Assembly (NCBI GenBank): GCA_016714045.1
Contig: JADJNY010000012.1
Location: 76,702-140,701, forward strand
Reading direction: 5' to 3'
DNA length: 64,000 bases
Origin: Planctomycetota bacterium
GTDB taxonomy: Bacteria > Planctomycetota > UBA1135 > GCA-002686595
The position numbers and the translations under genes were made by a program. Positions 18,188 through 26,283 of the stretch are shown piece by piece. A model generated the notes under the pieces. It searched no databases. It had not been told where the DNA came from and saw nothing but the letters and a program-made list of their open reading frames with translations. Positions within the stretch are counted from its first letter, which is position 1. Each line of letters starts with the position of its first letter.

Positions 18188-19507
18188 TCAGCCGATCGGC
18201 GCGTAGTGCCGCAACCCGCGGAACGCGCGCTCCAGGTCGGCGCGGAAGTCGGGGTGCGCGATCGTGATCAAGGCCTCGCCGCGCTCGCGCAGCGTCTTCC
18301 CGAACAGGTTGACGGCGCCGTACTCGGTCACGATCCAATGCACGTGGCCGCGCGTCGTCACGACGCCGGCGCCGGCGGTGAGCTCCGGCACGATGCGCGA
18401 CAGGGTGCCGTTCGCAGCCGTCGACGGCAGCGCGATCACCGGGCGGCCGCCCTTGGACAGCGCCGCGCCGTGGATGAAATCCATCTGCCCGCCGATGCCG
18501 GAGAAGATCTTGTGCCCGATCGAATCGGCGCACACCTGACCGGTCAGGTCGACCTGCAGCGCCGAGTTGATCGCGACGACGCGGTCGTTGCGCCGGATCA
18601 TCGCGGTGTCGTTCGTGCGATCGCAGGGGTGGAACTCGACGAGCGGGTTGTCGTCGACGAAGTCGAAGAGCCGGCGCGTGCCGATCACGAAGCTCGTGAC
18701 GCTGCGCCCGGGATGCACGGCCTTGTAACGGTTCGTGATGGCGCCCGCCTCGACGAGGTCGACGACGCGGTCGGAGAACATCTCGGTGTGGATGCCGAGG
18801 TCCTGCTTCCCCTTCAGGCGCGCGAGGACGGCGTCGGGGATCGCTCCGATGCCCATCTGGAGCGTCGAGCGGTCCTCGACGAGCCCGGCGACGAGCTCGC
18901 CGATGCGCGCGACGACGTCGGTCTCGGGCTCCGGGACGTGCTCGTGCAACGAACGGTCGGTCGCGACACACGCCCGCACGCGCTCGAACGGCACGACGCA
19001 GTTGCCGTGCGTGCGCGGCATGCGCGCGTTGAGCTCCGCGATCACGATGCCAGCGTGGTCCGCGGCGGCGCGCGCGGCGTCGACGGAGACGCCGAGCGAG
19101 CAGAGCCCGTGCGCGTCGGGCGGCGTGAGCTGCAGGAGCGCCGCGTCGAGGCGGATGCGCCCCGAGGTGAAGAGCCCGGGAACGTCGGAGAGGAAGACCG
19201 GGATGAAGTCGGCGCGTCCTTCTTGGACGGCGGAACGCACCGGCTGTCCGGTGAAGAGCGATACGGAGCGGAAGCGCCCTTCGTGCTCCGGCGCCACGAA
19301 CGGCGCGGGCCCCATCGTGTGCAGGTGGTAGAGCGTGACGCCCTCGAGGTCGCGCCGCCGCGCGAGCGCTTCGACGAGCGGCGTCGGCGTCGCGGCGCCG
19401 CCGTGGAGGAAGACGTTCATGCCGCTCGTGATCGGCGCGACAGCTTCGTCGGCGGAGACGGCGGCTCGGGACCAGTCGGACGATGCGCGGGACGGGCTGC
19501 GGTTCAT
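18188..19507 (-). CDS. Acetyl-CoA hydrolase / 4-hydroxybutyrate CoA-transferase family
   Basis: A 439-residue family-I-type CoA-transferase like the Cat1/AbfT group, which moves CoA from acetyl-CoA to short acids such as 4-hydroxybutyrate or succinate. Visible marks: LHGGAATPTPLV near the N-terminus, MGIGAIPDAVLA, GIHTEMFSD carrying the catalytic glutamate that forms the acyl-glutamyl-CoA intermediate, GIGGQMDFIHGA and the C-terminal VTEYGAVNLFGK. Length is normal. No Shine-Dalgarno sequence is evident before ATG 19507. Neighbours are unrelated, so the acid substrate is not indicated. Confidence 0.9.
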   Translation of the reverse strand: MNRSPSRASSDWSRAAVSADEAVAPITSGMNVFLHGGAATPTPLVEALARRRDLEGVTLYHLHTMGPAPFVAPEHEGRFRSVSLFTGQPVRSAVQEGRADFIPVFLSDVPGLFTSGRIRLDAALLQLTPPDAHGLCSLGVSVDAARAAADHAGIVIAELNARMPRTHGNCVVPFERVRACVATDRSLHEHVPEPETDVVARIGELVAGLVEDRSTLQMGIGAIPDAVLARLKGKQDLGIHTEMFSDRVVDLVEAGAITNRYKAVHPGRSVTSFVIGTRRLFDFVDDNPLVEFHPCDRTNDTAMIRRNDRVVAINSALQVDLTGQVCADSIGHKIFSGIGGQMDFIHGAALSKGGRPVIALPSTAANGTLSRIVPELTAGAGVVTTRGHVHWIVTEYGAVNLFGKTLRERGEALITIAHPDFRADLERAFRGLRHYAPIG

Positions 19508-19658
19508 GTGGAACCGGCGAGTCTAGCGCCGCGCACGGGCACGAAGAAGCGCCTCGCTCACCCCTGGCTCCTCCCTCGCGCGCGCCTCGCACCCGGCTCG
19601 TTCCTCGCTCGCACGTCCCTCGCGCGTCGCGCGTCGCCGCCTTTGCGCGAGCTCGCGC

Positions 19659-20666
19659 TCACGGCGCCGGCGGACGCAGTTCCTCGCGCACGAGGCGCAG
19701 GAAGAACTCCCAGTCGAACGCGGGGCCCGGGTCCTGCTTGTTCAGCTGCACGTGGTAGTGCCCGAGGATCCCGCGGAAGCGTTCCCACTCGGCGTCGGAG
19801 AGCACCGCGTTCGTCACCTTCCCCTGCGCATCGCGCGGCGCGTCGGGCTGGATGCGCGGGAGCGCGCGACAGAGCGCGGCCGAGAGCTTCGCGAGCGACG
19901 CGTACTGCTCGGGCGTGAAGTCGTACTGGTGGTAGACGGTCTTCTGGATCGTGCCGGAGACGAGCTCCTGCCGCGCGGGCCGGCCGACGAAGCCCTCGGT
20001 GCGCACGCCGCCGCCCCTCAAGCGCTCGGGAAGCCGCAGGTACGTGCCCGCGTCGTCCCTCGCGTACCACTCGGCGAACACGGGCGCCGCCTTCGACGGG
20101 TACGCGCCCATGTTCGCGATCTCGATGCCGATCGAACGCGGGTTCGACTTCGTCGCGTGCCACGCGGTGTCGGCGAGGTCCATCGTCTGGTAGATCGTCC
20201 CGTCGACGTCGAGCATGAAGTGGACGGAGAGCCCGCGCTCGCGCAGCACCTTGTGGCACGTGCGCGAAACGCCGCACACGTCGTAGTGGAGCACGAACTG
20301 GTCGACAACGGCCGCGAGCGACGCGCGATCGCGCGAAGCGGGAGCAACGAGCACCTCCGCCATCCCGTCGCCGAGTTTCCGCGAGCGTCCGGGTTCGTAC
20401 GCGAGCACCATCGGCGGCGCCTCGCCCGGCTGCAGGTCCTTCTTCGCCGCGGGATCGGGCACGAGCTGGTAGCTGTCGTACCCCGGGAACTGCGTCCACA
20501 GCACGACCGGCGCGCCGATCGACACGCGCTCGCCGCACACGACGATCTCGTCGCCGACCTTCGGCGCGGGCGGCGGCTCCACGGGTTCCATCGGACGCGG
20601 ACGGAGCGGCGCCACGCGACACGCGGTCGCGAGCGCGAGGAGCGCGAGGAGCAGGGTGAAGCGCAT
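19659..20666 (-). CDS. N-acetylmuramoyl-L-alanine amidase, lipoprotein
   Basis: A 335-residue zinc amidase of the Amidase_2 fold that cuts the MurNAc-L-Ala bond in peptidoglycan. The N-terminus is a lipoprotein signal (LLALLALATAC), which places it in the periplasm on a membrane. Zinc-site and fold motifs: FVLHYDVCGVSRTCHKVL (first His), SVHFMLDVDGTIYQTMD, AWHATKSNPRSIGIEI and LGHYHVQLNKQDPGPAFDW (last His and the DPG-FDW end). ATG 20666 places the signal at the N-terminus. It is divergent from the M61 peptidase across 96 bp. Together with murQ it could supply the recycling route. Confidence 0.9.
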   Translation of the reverse strand: MRFTLLLALLALATACRVAPLRPRPMEPVEPPPAPKVGDEIVVCGERVSIGAPVVLWTQFPGYDSYQLVPDPAAKKDLQPGEAPPMVLAYEPGRSRKLGDGMAEVLVAPASRDRASLAAVVDQFVLHYDVCGVSRTCHKVLRERGLSVHFMLDVDGTIYQTMDLADTAWHATKSNPRSIGIEIANMGAYPSKAAPVFAEWYARDDAGTYLRLPERLRGGGVRTEGFVGRPARQELVSGTIQKTVYHQYDFTPEQYASLAKLSAALCRALPRIQPDAPRDAQGKVTNAVLSDAEWERFRGILGHYHVQLNKQDPGPAFDWEFFLRLVREELRPPAP

Positions 20667-20762
20667 GGCGCGAGCATCCGAAGTCGCCCCGCGCGGCGCA
20701 AGGGAGCGCGCGCCGCGGAACTTCCGCCAACGCCCTCCGCGCGCGGGGCGTAGGCCGCGGCG

Positions 20763-22472
20763 ATGACCTCGTCCCTCGCTCGCCGCGCCCGCGTCCTCGC
20801 CCTCCTCCTCGCCCCTGCCTGCTCGACTCCGCGCGCCGATGCGCCACGCACCGCCTCCGCCGAACTCGCTTACACGTTGCGGCCCGTGCTGGTGCCCGAA
20901 CCGGGGCGCGAACGGGGACTCGAGTTCGAGCTCGCGTGCGCGGGCGACGCGGACGGCGCGACCGAGCTCTCGCTCTCGACGGATTCGGGCGGCGTGCTCG
21001 AGCTCGGGAGCTGGATCGCGGACGTCCGCGCGCGCGACGCGCGCGGAAACGTGCTCGCCGTCGCGCACCCGGCTCCCGAGCGCTGGAGCGTGACGCACGC
21101 GCCGGGCGCGGCGTTGCGCGTGACGTACCGGGTCGCCGCGAACGCGCGGCAAGAAGCCCCCGATCCGCGCGTGCACTACGCGCCGATCGTCAGCCTCGCG
21201 CCGGACGCGACGACACCGCTCGTGCACCTGCTCGGCGGGCTCGCGCTGCTCCTGCCGGAGCACCTCGCGGGCCGCGAGCGCACGATCGAATGGCGCTGGG
21301 TCGACCTACCCGCCGATTGGGAGGCCGCGAGCGTCCGCGGCGTCGGCCGCGGCCCGTTCACGGTCCTCGACGCGCCGGAGCACTTCCGCAACGCGCCGTT
21401 CGTCGCCGGCGCGATCGACGTCGCGACGCGCGACGTCCGCGGACGACCGGTGCGCGTCGCGATGCCGCGCGCGGGGCTCGGGTTCGAGCTCGACGCGCTC
21501 GCCGACCTCGCGGCGCGCATCGTCGAGCTCCAGCGCGGCTTCTTCGACGACTGGGAGCATCCGGGCTACCTGATCTCGGCAGTCCCGATCGGCAAGCCGG
21601 ACGCGAACGGGAGCTCGATCGGCGGCACCGGACTCTCCGACGCGTTCGCGATCTTCCTGCAGGCGGGCACGCGCCTCGACGACCCGCGTGCCGGCATGCC
21701 GATCCCGGAGCTCCTCGCGCACGAGCTCTTCCACCACTGGGAACGGCGGCGTGCTGTCGATCGACGAGACGCCGCAGACGAGCTTCTGGTTCAGCGAGGG
21801 CTTCACCGAGTGGTACGCGCGCGAGCTCCAGCGCCGCGGCGGCTTCCTCGACGACGACGCGTGGCTCGCAAGCGTCAATCGCTCGCTCGAGCTGTACGCG
21901 ACGAGCCCGGCGCGCACAAACACCGCGGACGAGATCCGCGACGCCTTCTTCACGGATCGCTCGATCGGCCAGCACGCGTACCGCCGCGGAGACGTGCTCG
22001 CGCTCCGGATCGACCAGGAACTTCGCCAGCGTTCGGCCGGAACGCACTGCCTGGACGACTGGATGCGGGAGCTCGTTCTCCGCGGCACTCGCGGCGAGCG
22101 TATCACGGTCGAGCGCTGGTTCGAACTCCTCGCGGAGCGCACGGACGCCGCGTTCGCCGCGGAGATGCGCGCGGTCGCGATCGACGGGAAGGAGCTCGTG
22201 TTCCCCGCCGGCTTCGGCGGGAAGGAGTTCGCTGTGGTGCCCGGCGAGGCGTATGCGTTCGAGCTCGGGTTCGACCTCGACGCGACGATGCGCGAGAAGG
22301 CCGTGTGCGGCGTGCGCGAGGGTTCAGCGGCGTGGAGCGCGGGGTTGAGGGACGGGCAGAGGCTCGCGGGATTGTCGTATGGCGGCGCGGACGCGAGTCG
22401 GCCGGTGCAGGCGACGGTGCTCGTCGAGGGCGGGAAGAAGGAGCTCGAGTGGCTTCCGCGGGATGGGGGTGA
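20763..22472 (+). CDS. M61-type metallopeptidase lipoprotein with PDZ domain, two frame breaks
   Basis: The ATG at 20763 opens a lipoprotein signal (ALLLAPACS), followed by a beta-rich N-terminal domain and the zinc motif HELFHHW. At 21739-21741 a GGG run causes a +1 shift. The next frame continues with NGGVLSIDE, then FWFSEGFTEWYA, which holds the third zinc-ligand Glu as in glycyl aminopeptidases. A catalytic-domain tail and a PDZ-like unit (REGSAAWSAGLRDGQRL) follow. Near 22465, in a GGGGG run, a second shift restores the first frame and reaches TGA 22470-22472. Two compensating homopolymer indels suggest base-calling errors in an intact gene, but real decay is possible. Without the second shift the frame would run into the opposite gene. 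Confidence 0.7.
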   Translation: MTSSLARRARVLALLLAPACSTPRADAPRTASAELAYTLRPVLVPEPGRERGLEFELACAGDADGATELSLSTDSGGVLELGSWIADVRARDARGNVLAVAHPAPERWSVTHAPGAALRVTYRVAANARQEAPDPRVHYAPIVSLAPDATTPLVHLLGGLALLLPEHLAGRERTIEWRWVDLPADWEAASVRGVGRGPFTVLDAPEHFRNAPFVAGAIDVATRDVRGRPVRVAMPRAGLGFELDALADLAARIVELQRGFFDDWEHPGYLISAVPIGKPDANGSSIGGTGLSDAFAIFLQAGTRLDDPRAGMPIPELLAHELFHHWERRRAVDRRDAADELLVQRGLHRVVRARAPAPRRLPRRRRVARKRQSLARAVRDEPGAHKHRGRDPRRLLHGSLDRPARVPPRRRARAPDRPGTSPAFGRNALPGRLDAGARSPRHSRRAYHGRALVRTPRGAHGRRVRRGDARGRDRREGARVPRRLRREGVRCGARRGVCVRARVRPRRDDAREGRVRRARGFSGVERGVEGRAEARGIVVWRRGRESAGAGDGARRGREEGARVASAGWG

Positions 22473-22538
22473 CCGTGCCGCGGTTGGTGCGTCGGTGAGA
22501 GAGGGGGCGGCGTGGCGCGCGTCCCGCGGGAGCGAACG

Positions 22539-24080
22539 TCAGTCGACGTGCGCCACGACGCGCTCGTCCCCCATCTGGAGCTTCGTCGACATGCGTTGCA
22601 CGACCTTCGCGCCGAGCGCGCCGGCGACGCGGATGAAGCCCTTCGTCGCGACGCGGGAGGTGAAGTCGACGGGCGCCCACTTCGGGATGCGCGCCAGGCC
22701 GCGCGCGTGGTTGTAGAGCTGGTTCTGCTCCGTGACCATCCACTCGGAGTAGAGCATGTACATCGCGAGCAGCGGCTTCTTCATCCAGCGCTTGTGGACC
22801 GTCTTACGCGCCAGCGGCATCAGGCTGGGGTAGCGCACGAGGACCGGGAACCACTTGTGCAGGTTCTCGATCGCCTGCTTGTCGGGCACGTCGATCGTCG
22901 CCTCGCGGTTGAACTGCGACGGGAACTGGTCGAGCTCCGCGACCGCGATGCCCATGTTCTTCGTGATGTCGTTGAGTTCGAACTCGGGGTACGGCTGCAC
23001 GATCGAGCACAACGGGTGGTCGACCTCGCATTCGATGTTCAGCTTGACCGTCTCGAAGTCGTCCTCGAGCGTGCCGCCCGGACCGCCGAGCATGTTCAGC
23101 GATCCGAGCCGGATCCCGTGCTTCTTGATCCATCCCGCGGCATCGACGAGCTCCTTGCGCTCCGTGTTCTTCTTGAACACCTGGTTGCGCACGTAGTCGT
23201 TCGCCGCTTCGAACGCGATGCGCGCGTAGACGCAGCCGGCGCTCTTGAGCTGCGCGATGTGCTCCTCCTTCGTCAGGTTCGCCATCAGGATGACGTCGAA
23301 CGGGAGGCCCACTTCCTTCGGCCACCGCGCGCAGAACTCGGCGAGCCAAGCCGAGCTGATGTTGAAGATGTCGTCGAGGAAGTGGACGAACTCGAGCGGG
23401 TACTCGGCGCGCATGCGCTGCACTTCCTCGATGACGTGGCTCACCGAGCGCTTGCGGACGTACTCGCTGTTCTTCGCGCCGTAGATCTTGTTCTTCCACG
23501 CGTGGTGGAAGCAGAACGTGCACAGCATCGGGCAGCCGCGCTGCGTCACGACGACCTTGCGCGGGCTGTTGCGGTAGAGCGGCTGCGCGTCGTAGATCAC
23601 CGATCGGTCGGGGAACCCGAGGCTGTCGAGGTCGCGCACGAGCGGCCGCACCGGGTTCTTGTGGATCGTCCCGTCCGAGTCGGCCCACGCGAGGTTCCGG
23701 ATGTCGTGCCAATCGCGCTTCGCTTCGAGCGCGTTCAAGAGCTCGACGATCGTCTCCTCGCCCTCGCCGATACAGAGCGCGTCGACGCCCGGTTCGCGCG
23801 CGCTCTCCGGCACGAACGTCACGTGCGGTCCGCCCATCAAGGAGAAGAAGTCGAACTTCGACTTCAAGAAGCGGTTCACGTCGAAGATCGGCCGGTGGTT
23901 GCCCGTCATCAGCGACCACGTGATCACGTCGGGCTGGTACTCGCGGATCTTCTGCAGCCACCGCACGTCGGGCAGGCAGATCGCCCGCATTTCGTGCCCC
24001 GCGTCCTTCACCGCGCGCGCGAGGTACATCGGGCCGAGCATTTCCTGGGGCAGCGTGCGCGTGACGTGGAGGACCTTCAT
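22539..24080 (-). CDS. B12-binding-domain radical SAM protein
   Basis: A 513-residue protein. The N-terminal about 140 residues resemble a cobalamin-binding Rossmann domain (MKVLHVTRTLP, LMGGPHVTFVPE, ALCIGEGEETIVELL). The radical SAM core follows with GCPMLCTFC (CxxxCxxC cluster motif, around residue 182), FVHFLDDIFN and a GGPGGTLEDD SAM-binding loop. Such class B enzymes carry out methylations or rearrangements on lipids, cofactors or natural products. The substrate cannot be read from the sequence or the neighbours, which are unrelated. It starts at ATG 24080 and converges on the M61 gene. Confidence 0.88.
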   Translation of the reverse strand: MKVLHVTRTLPQEMLGPMYLARAVKDAGHEMRAICLPDVRWLQKIREYQPDVITWSLMTGNHRPIFDVNRFLKSKFDFFSLMGGPHVTFVPESAREPGVDALCIGEGEETIVELLNALEAKRDWHDIRNLAWADSDGTIHKNPVRPLVRDLDSLGFPDRSVIYDAQPLYRNSPRKVVVTQRGCPMLCTFCFHHAWKNKIYGAKNSEYVRKRSVSHVIEEVQRMRAEYPLEFVHFLDDIFNISSAWLAEFCARWPKEVGLPFDVILMANLTKEEHIAQLKSAGCVYARIAFEAANDYVRNQVFKKNTERKELVDAAGWIKKHGIRLGSLNMLGGPGGTLEDDFETVKLNIECEVDHPLCSIVQPYPEFELNDITKNMGIAVAELDQFPSQFNREATIDVPDKQAIENLHKWFPVLVRYPSLMPLARKTVHKRWMKKPLLAMYMLYSEWMVTEQNQLYNHARGLARIPKWAPVDFTSRVATKGFIRVAGALGAKVVQRMSTKLQMGDERVVAHVD

Positions 24081-24149
24081 GGCGTGGTGCGCGGGACGGA
24101 GGAGCGATCGATCTTCGTCCCAACGCTACCCGCGCATGGAGCTCCGCGC

Positions 24150-24250
24150 CGGGCTCGGACGCGCGCGCGCACACGTTCGCGCGCACGCGTTATGCGCAGC
24201 TCCGCACGTGTGCGCATCGCGCGTCGTGCGCGCACACGCACGAGTGCGGA
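24150..24250. other. Alternating purine-pyrimidine tract
   Basis: Upstream of the radical SAM gene lies about 100 bp dominated by GCGCGC, CACACG and CGTGTGCG runs, including GCGCGCGCGCACAC and GTGCGCGCACACGCACG. Such alternating tracts can adopt Z-DNA. No gene is present. The surrounding gap (24081-24290) should carry the promoter of the leftward radical SAM gene. Confidence 0.55.
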
Positions 24251-24290
24251 GCGCGCTACGCTCGGCAGCCCGTGTCGCCCGGCGCGCTCG

Positions 24291-25925
24291 TCACCACGTG
24301 ATCGCGACGCCGTTCGTGACGTTGTACGTGCCCGGCGGGCAGAAGGTCGCCGACGCGTTGCGGTAGTACGCTTGGTAGTAGCGCACGGCGCCGCTGCCCG
24401 GCGCGACGAGCCCCTTCTGCGAAACGGACTGCGCGTTCGTCGTCTAGGGATACCGCGCGATCCCGATCGGCGCGGGCTTCGATCCGATCCGGATCAGCGT
24501 GCCCGTCAAGCACAGCACGCCGTCGCCAAACGTCGTTCCGACGGGATCGAGCGCGGTCGACTGCAGGAAGATCGCCGACACCGTCGCGACGCTCGTGAGC
24601 CCGTCCGCCGCGAGCACCAGCGCGTCCTTGCCCGTCGCCGGATCGAGCGCGGTGCTGCCGAGCGCGACGAGCCGCGCTCCCGCCGTGCGCTGCGAATTCG
24701 AGCAGCCGTGGCCCGGGGCGCCGTAGTTCCCGCACGGACACGCGGACGCAGTCGTCCCGTCCGCTGCGCACACCACGGGGAACGCGGGCGGGAGCGCGCC
24801 GTCGAGCACGCGGTCCGCGCTCACCGCGACGTTGAAGTGCACGTCCGTGCCGAGCACTTGCCCGTCCGGCGGGAGCATCGACACACGGAACGTACCCGGC
24901 GGGACGACGGTCGCGTAGTGCCCCGCAGCGTCCGTGCGGTCGTTGCAGATCGACACCGCGGCGCCCGTCGCGTCGTTGCGCAGTGCGAGCCGCGCGCGCA
25001 GCACCGGCTGCTGCGCCGCATCGACGACGGTGCCCGAGAGGAGACGCCCCGGCTGGAGCGTCACGACGCCGAGCGTCGCGTTCGCCGAGATCGTCACGTT
25101 GGGCACGCGCCCGTTCGCGAGCCGCGCCGCGGTCGGCGGGCAGAACTCGAAGTCGTACGTGCCGGCGGGCACGACGAAGTCCACGAGGCCCGTGGCGTTC
25201 GTGTCGTCGCTCGGCGTGAAGAGGTGCTCCTCCGTCGGAACGCGCACCGCCTCCGCGTCGCACGAAGCGACCGCCGCGCCGTTCGGACCGCGCACGATCG
25301 CCGTCACGACGAAGCCGGGGGCCAGCGCCACGTCACCGAGCGCAAGGCTCGCGAGCGGCTCGAGCTCGAGCGTGCGCGGCGCGAGCGTCGCACCGACGAC
25401 GCTCGAAGGATCGAGCCGGAGCTCCTGCAGCGCCGCCGGCACCGCGAACGAGAAGTTCCCGAGCGCATCGGTCACGTCGTAGAGGAGGCGCACGTTCTCG
25501 CCGCCCGGGATGCGGACCACGTCGAAGTTGACGCCCGCCACGCCGACGTTCGACGCGTTGACGACGCGCCCGCTCAGCGCGACGCCCGGAAGGAGCGCGA
25601 CGGTCCCCACGTTCGTCGTCCCGGAGAGGGTGACGGGTTCGATCGTCGTGTAGAGATCGGTGCTCGCGGGCGGCTGCGGCGGGTTGAAGACGAGCCGGAA
25701 CGTCCCCGCGGGCGCGGTGACGTGGAAGAAGCCGTTCGCGTCCGTCAGGTCGCCGGAAAGCGTCGCTGGATTCCCCGTCGCGAGGTCGACGAGGTCGAGG
25801 TTGACGTTCGGCGCAGGCGTGCCGTCGGCGTGGACGGCGCGCCCGTCGAGGAAGTCGGCGCGCGCGAGCGGAGCCGACACGAGCAGCACGAGGACGGGGA
25901 CGAGAGATCGGAAGACGTGGGACAT
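24291..25925 (-). CDS. Secreted Ig-like protein with shared C-terminal module, split by an in-frame amber codon
   Basis: ATG 25925 begins a clear signal peptide (LVPVLVLLVSAPLARA). Four or more carboxypeptidase-regulatory-like beta-sandwich units follow (GRAVHADGTPAPNVNLDL, LSGRVVNASNVGVAGVNFD, LSGTVVDAAQQPVLRARLAL). From about residue 395 comes a Cys-containing C-terminal module: CPCGNYGAPGHGCSNS, GDGVLCLTGTLIRIG. After GIARYP, TAG at 24444-24446 interrupts it in frame, and the same frame continues for 50 codons with RYYQAYYRNASATFCPPG to TGA at 24291-24293. The same module, unbroken, ends the FG-GAP protein at 35468. With normal decoding the product is 493 residues; without the amber it is 544. 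Confidence 0.75.
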
Positions 25926-26283
25926 GGAGTGGACCGCGGAGGGGGAAACGGAGCCGTCGCGGCTCGCGCGCGAACCGCCGATCTTCACCGCGATCCCGCG
26001 AACGTGGAAGACGGCGCGAGGCTTTCGCACACGACGGACGACCGTCGAGCGCGCCGGACCTCACGGACCCGCAGCCGCCTGAAGCAGAGCTTGCACCGCG
26101 GCGGAGCGCTGGCCGTGACAACGCCGTCGTCCCCCATCCGACCGAGCGAGCCGATCGCGCAGCCCGCCCCTCGCGCGCCCGGCCGCTCGTGCAGAGTGCG
26201 ATGGGCTCGCACGTCTCGTCGGGTCGACGAGCACGCACCAGCCGACGGGCACGCGAGAGGAGGATCTGCCCCGGGACGGCGTT
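25926..26283. other. Intergenic region without an identifiable gene
   Basis: This 358-bp gap lies between the start of the Ig-like gene and the end of the TPR-CHAT gene, both on the minus strand. It should contain the promoter of the former and the terminator of the latter. I see no conserved frame, strong hairpin with T-tract, or repeat. Confidence 0.5.

Noticed and set aside
24444..24446. Pyrrolysine or programmed recoding at the amber codon
   Set aside because: No pyl genes or suppressor tRNA are in the window and other genes here end at TAG, so a mutation or error is simpler.
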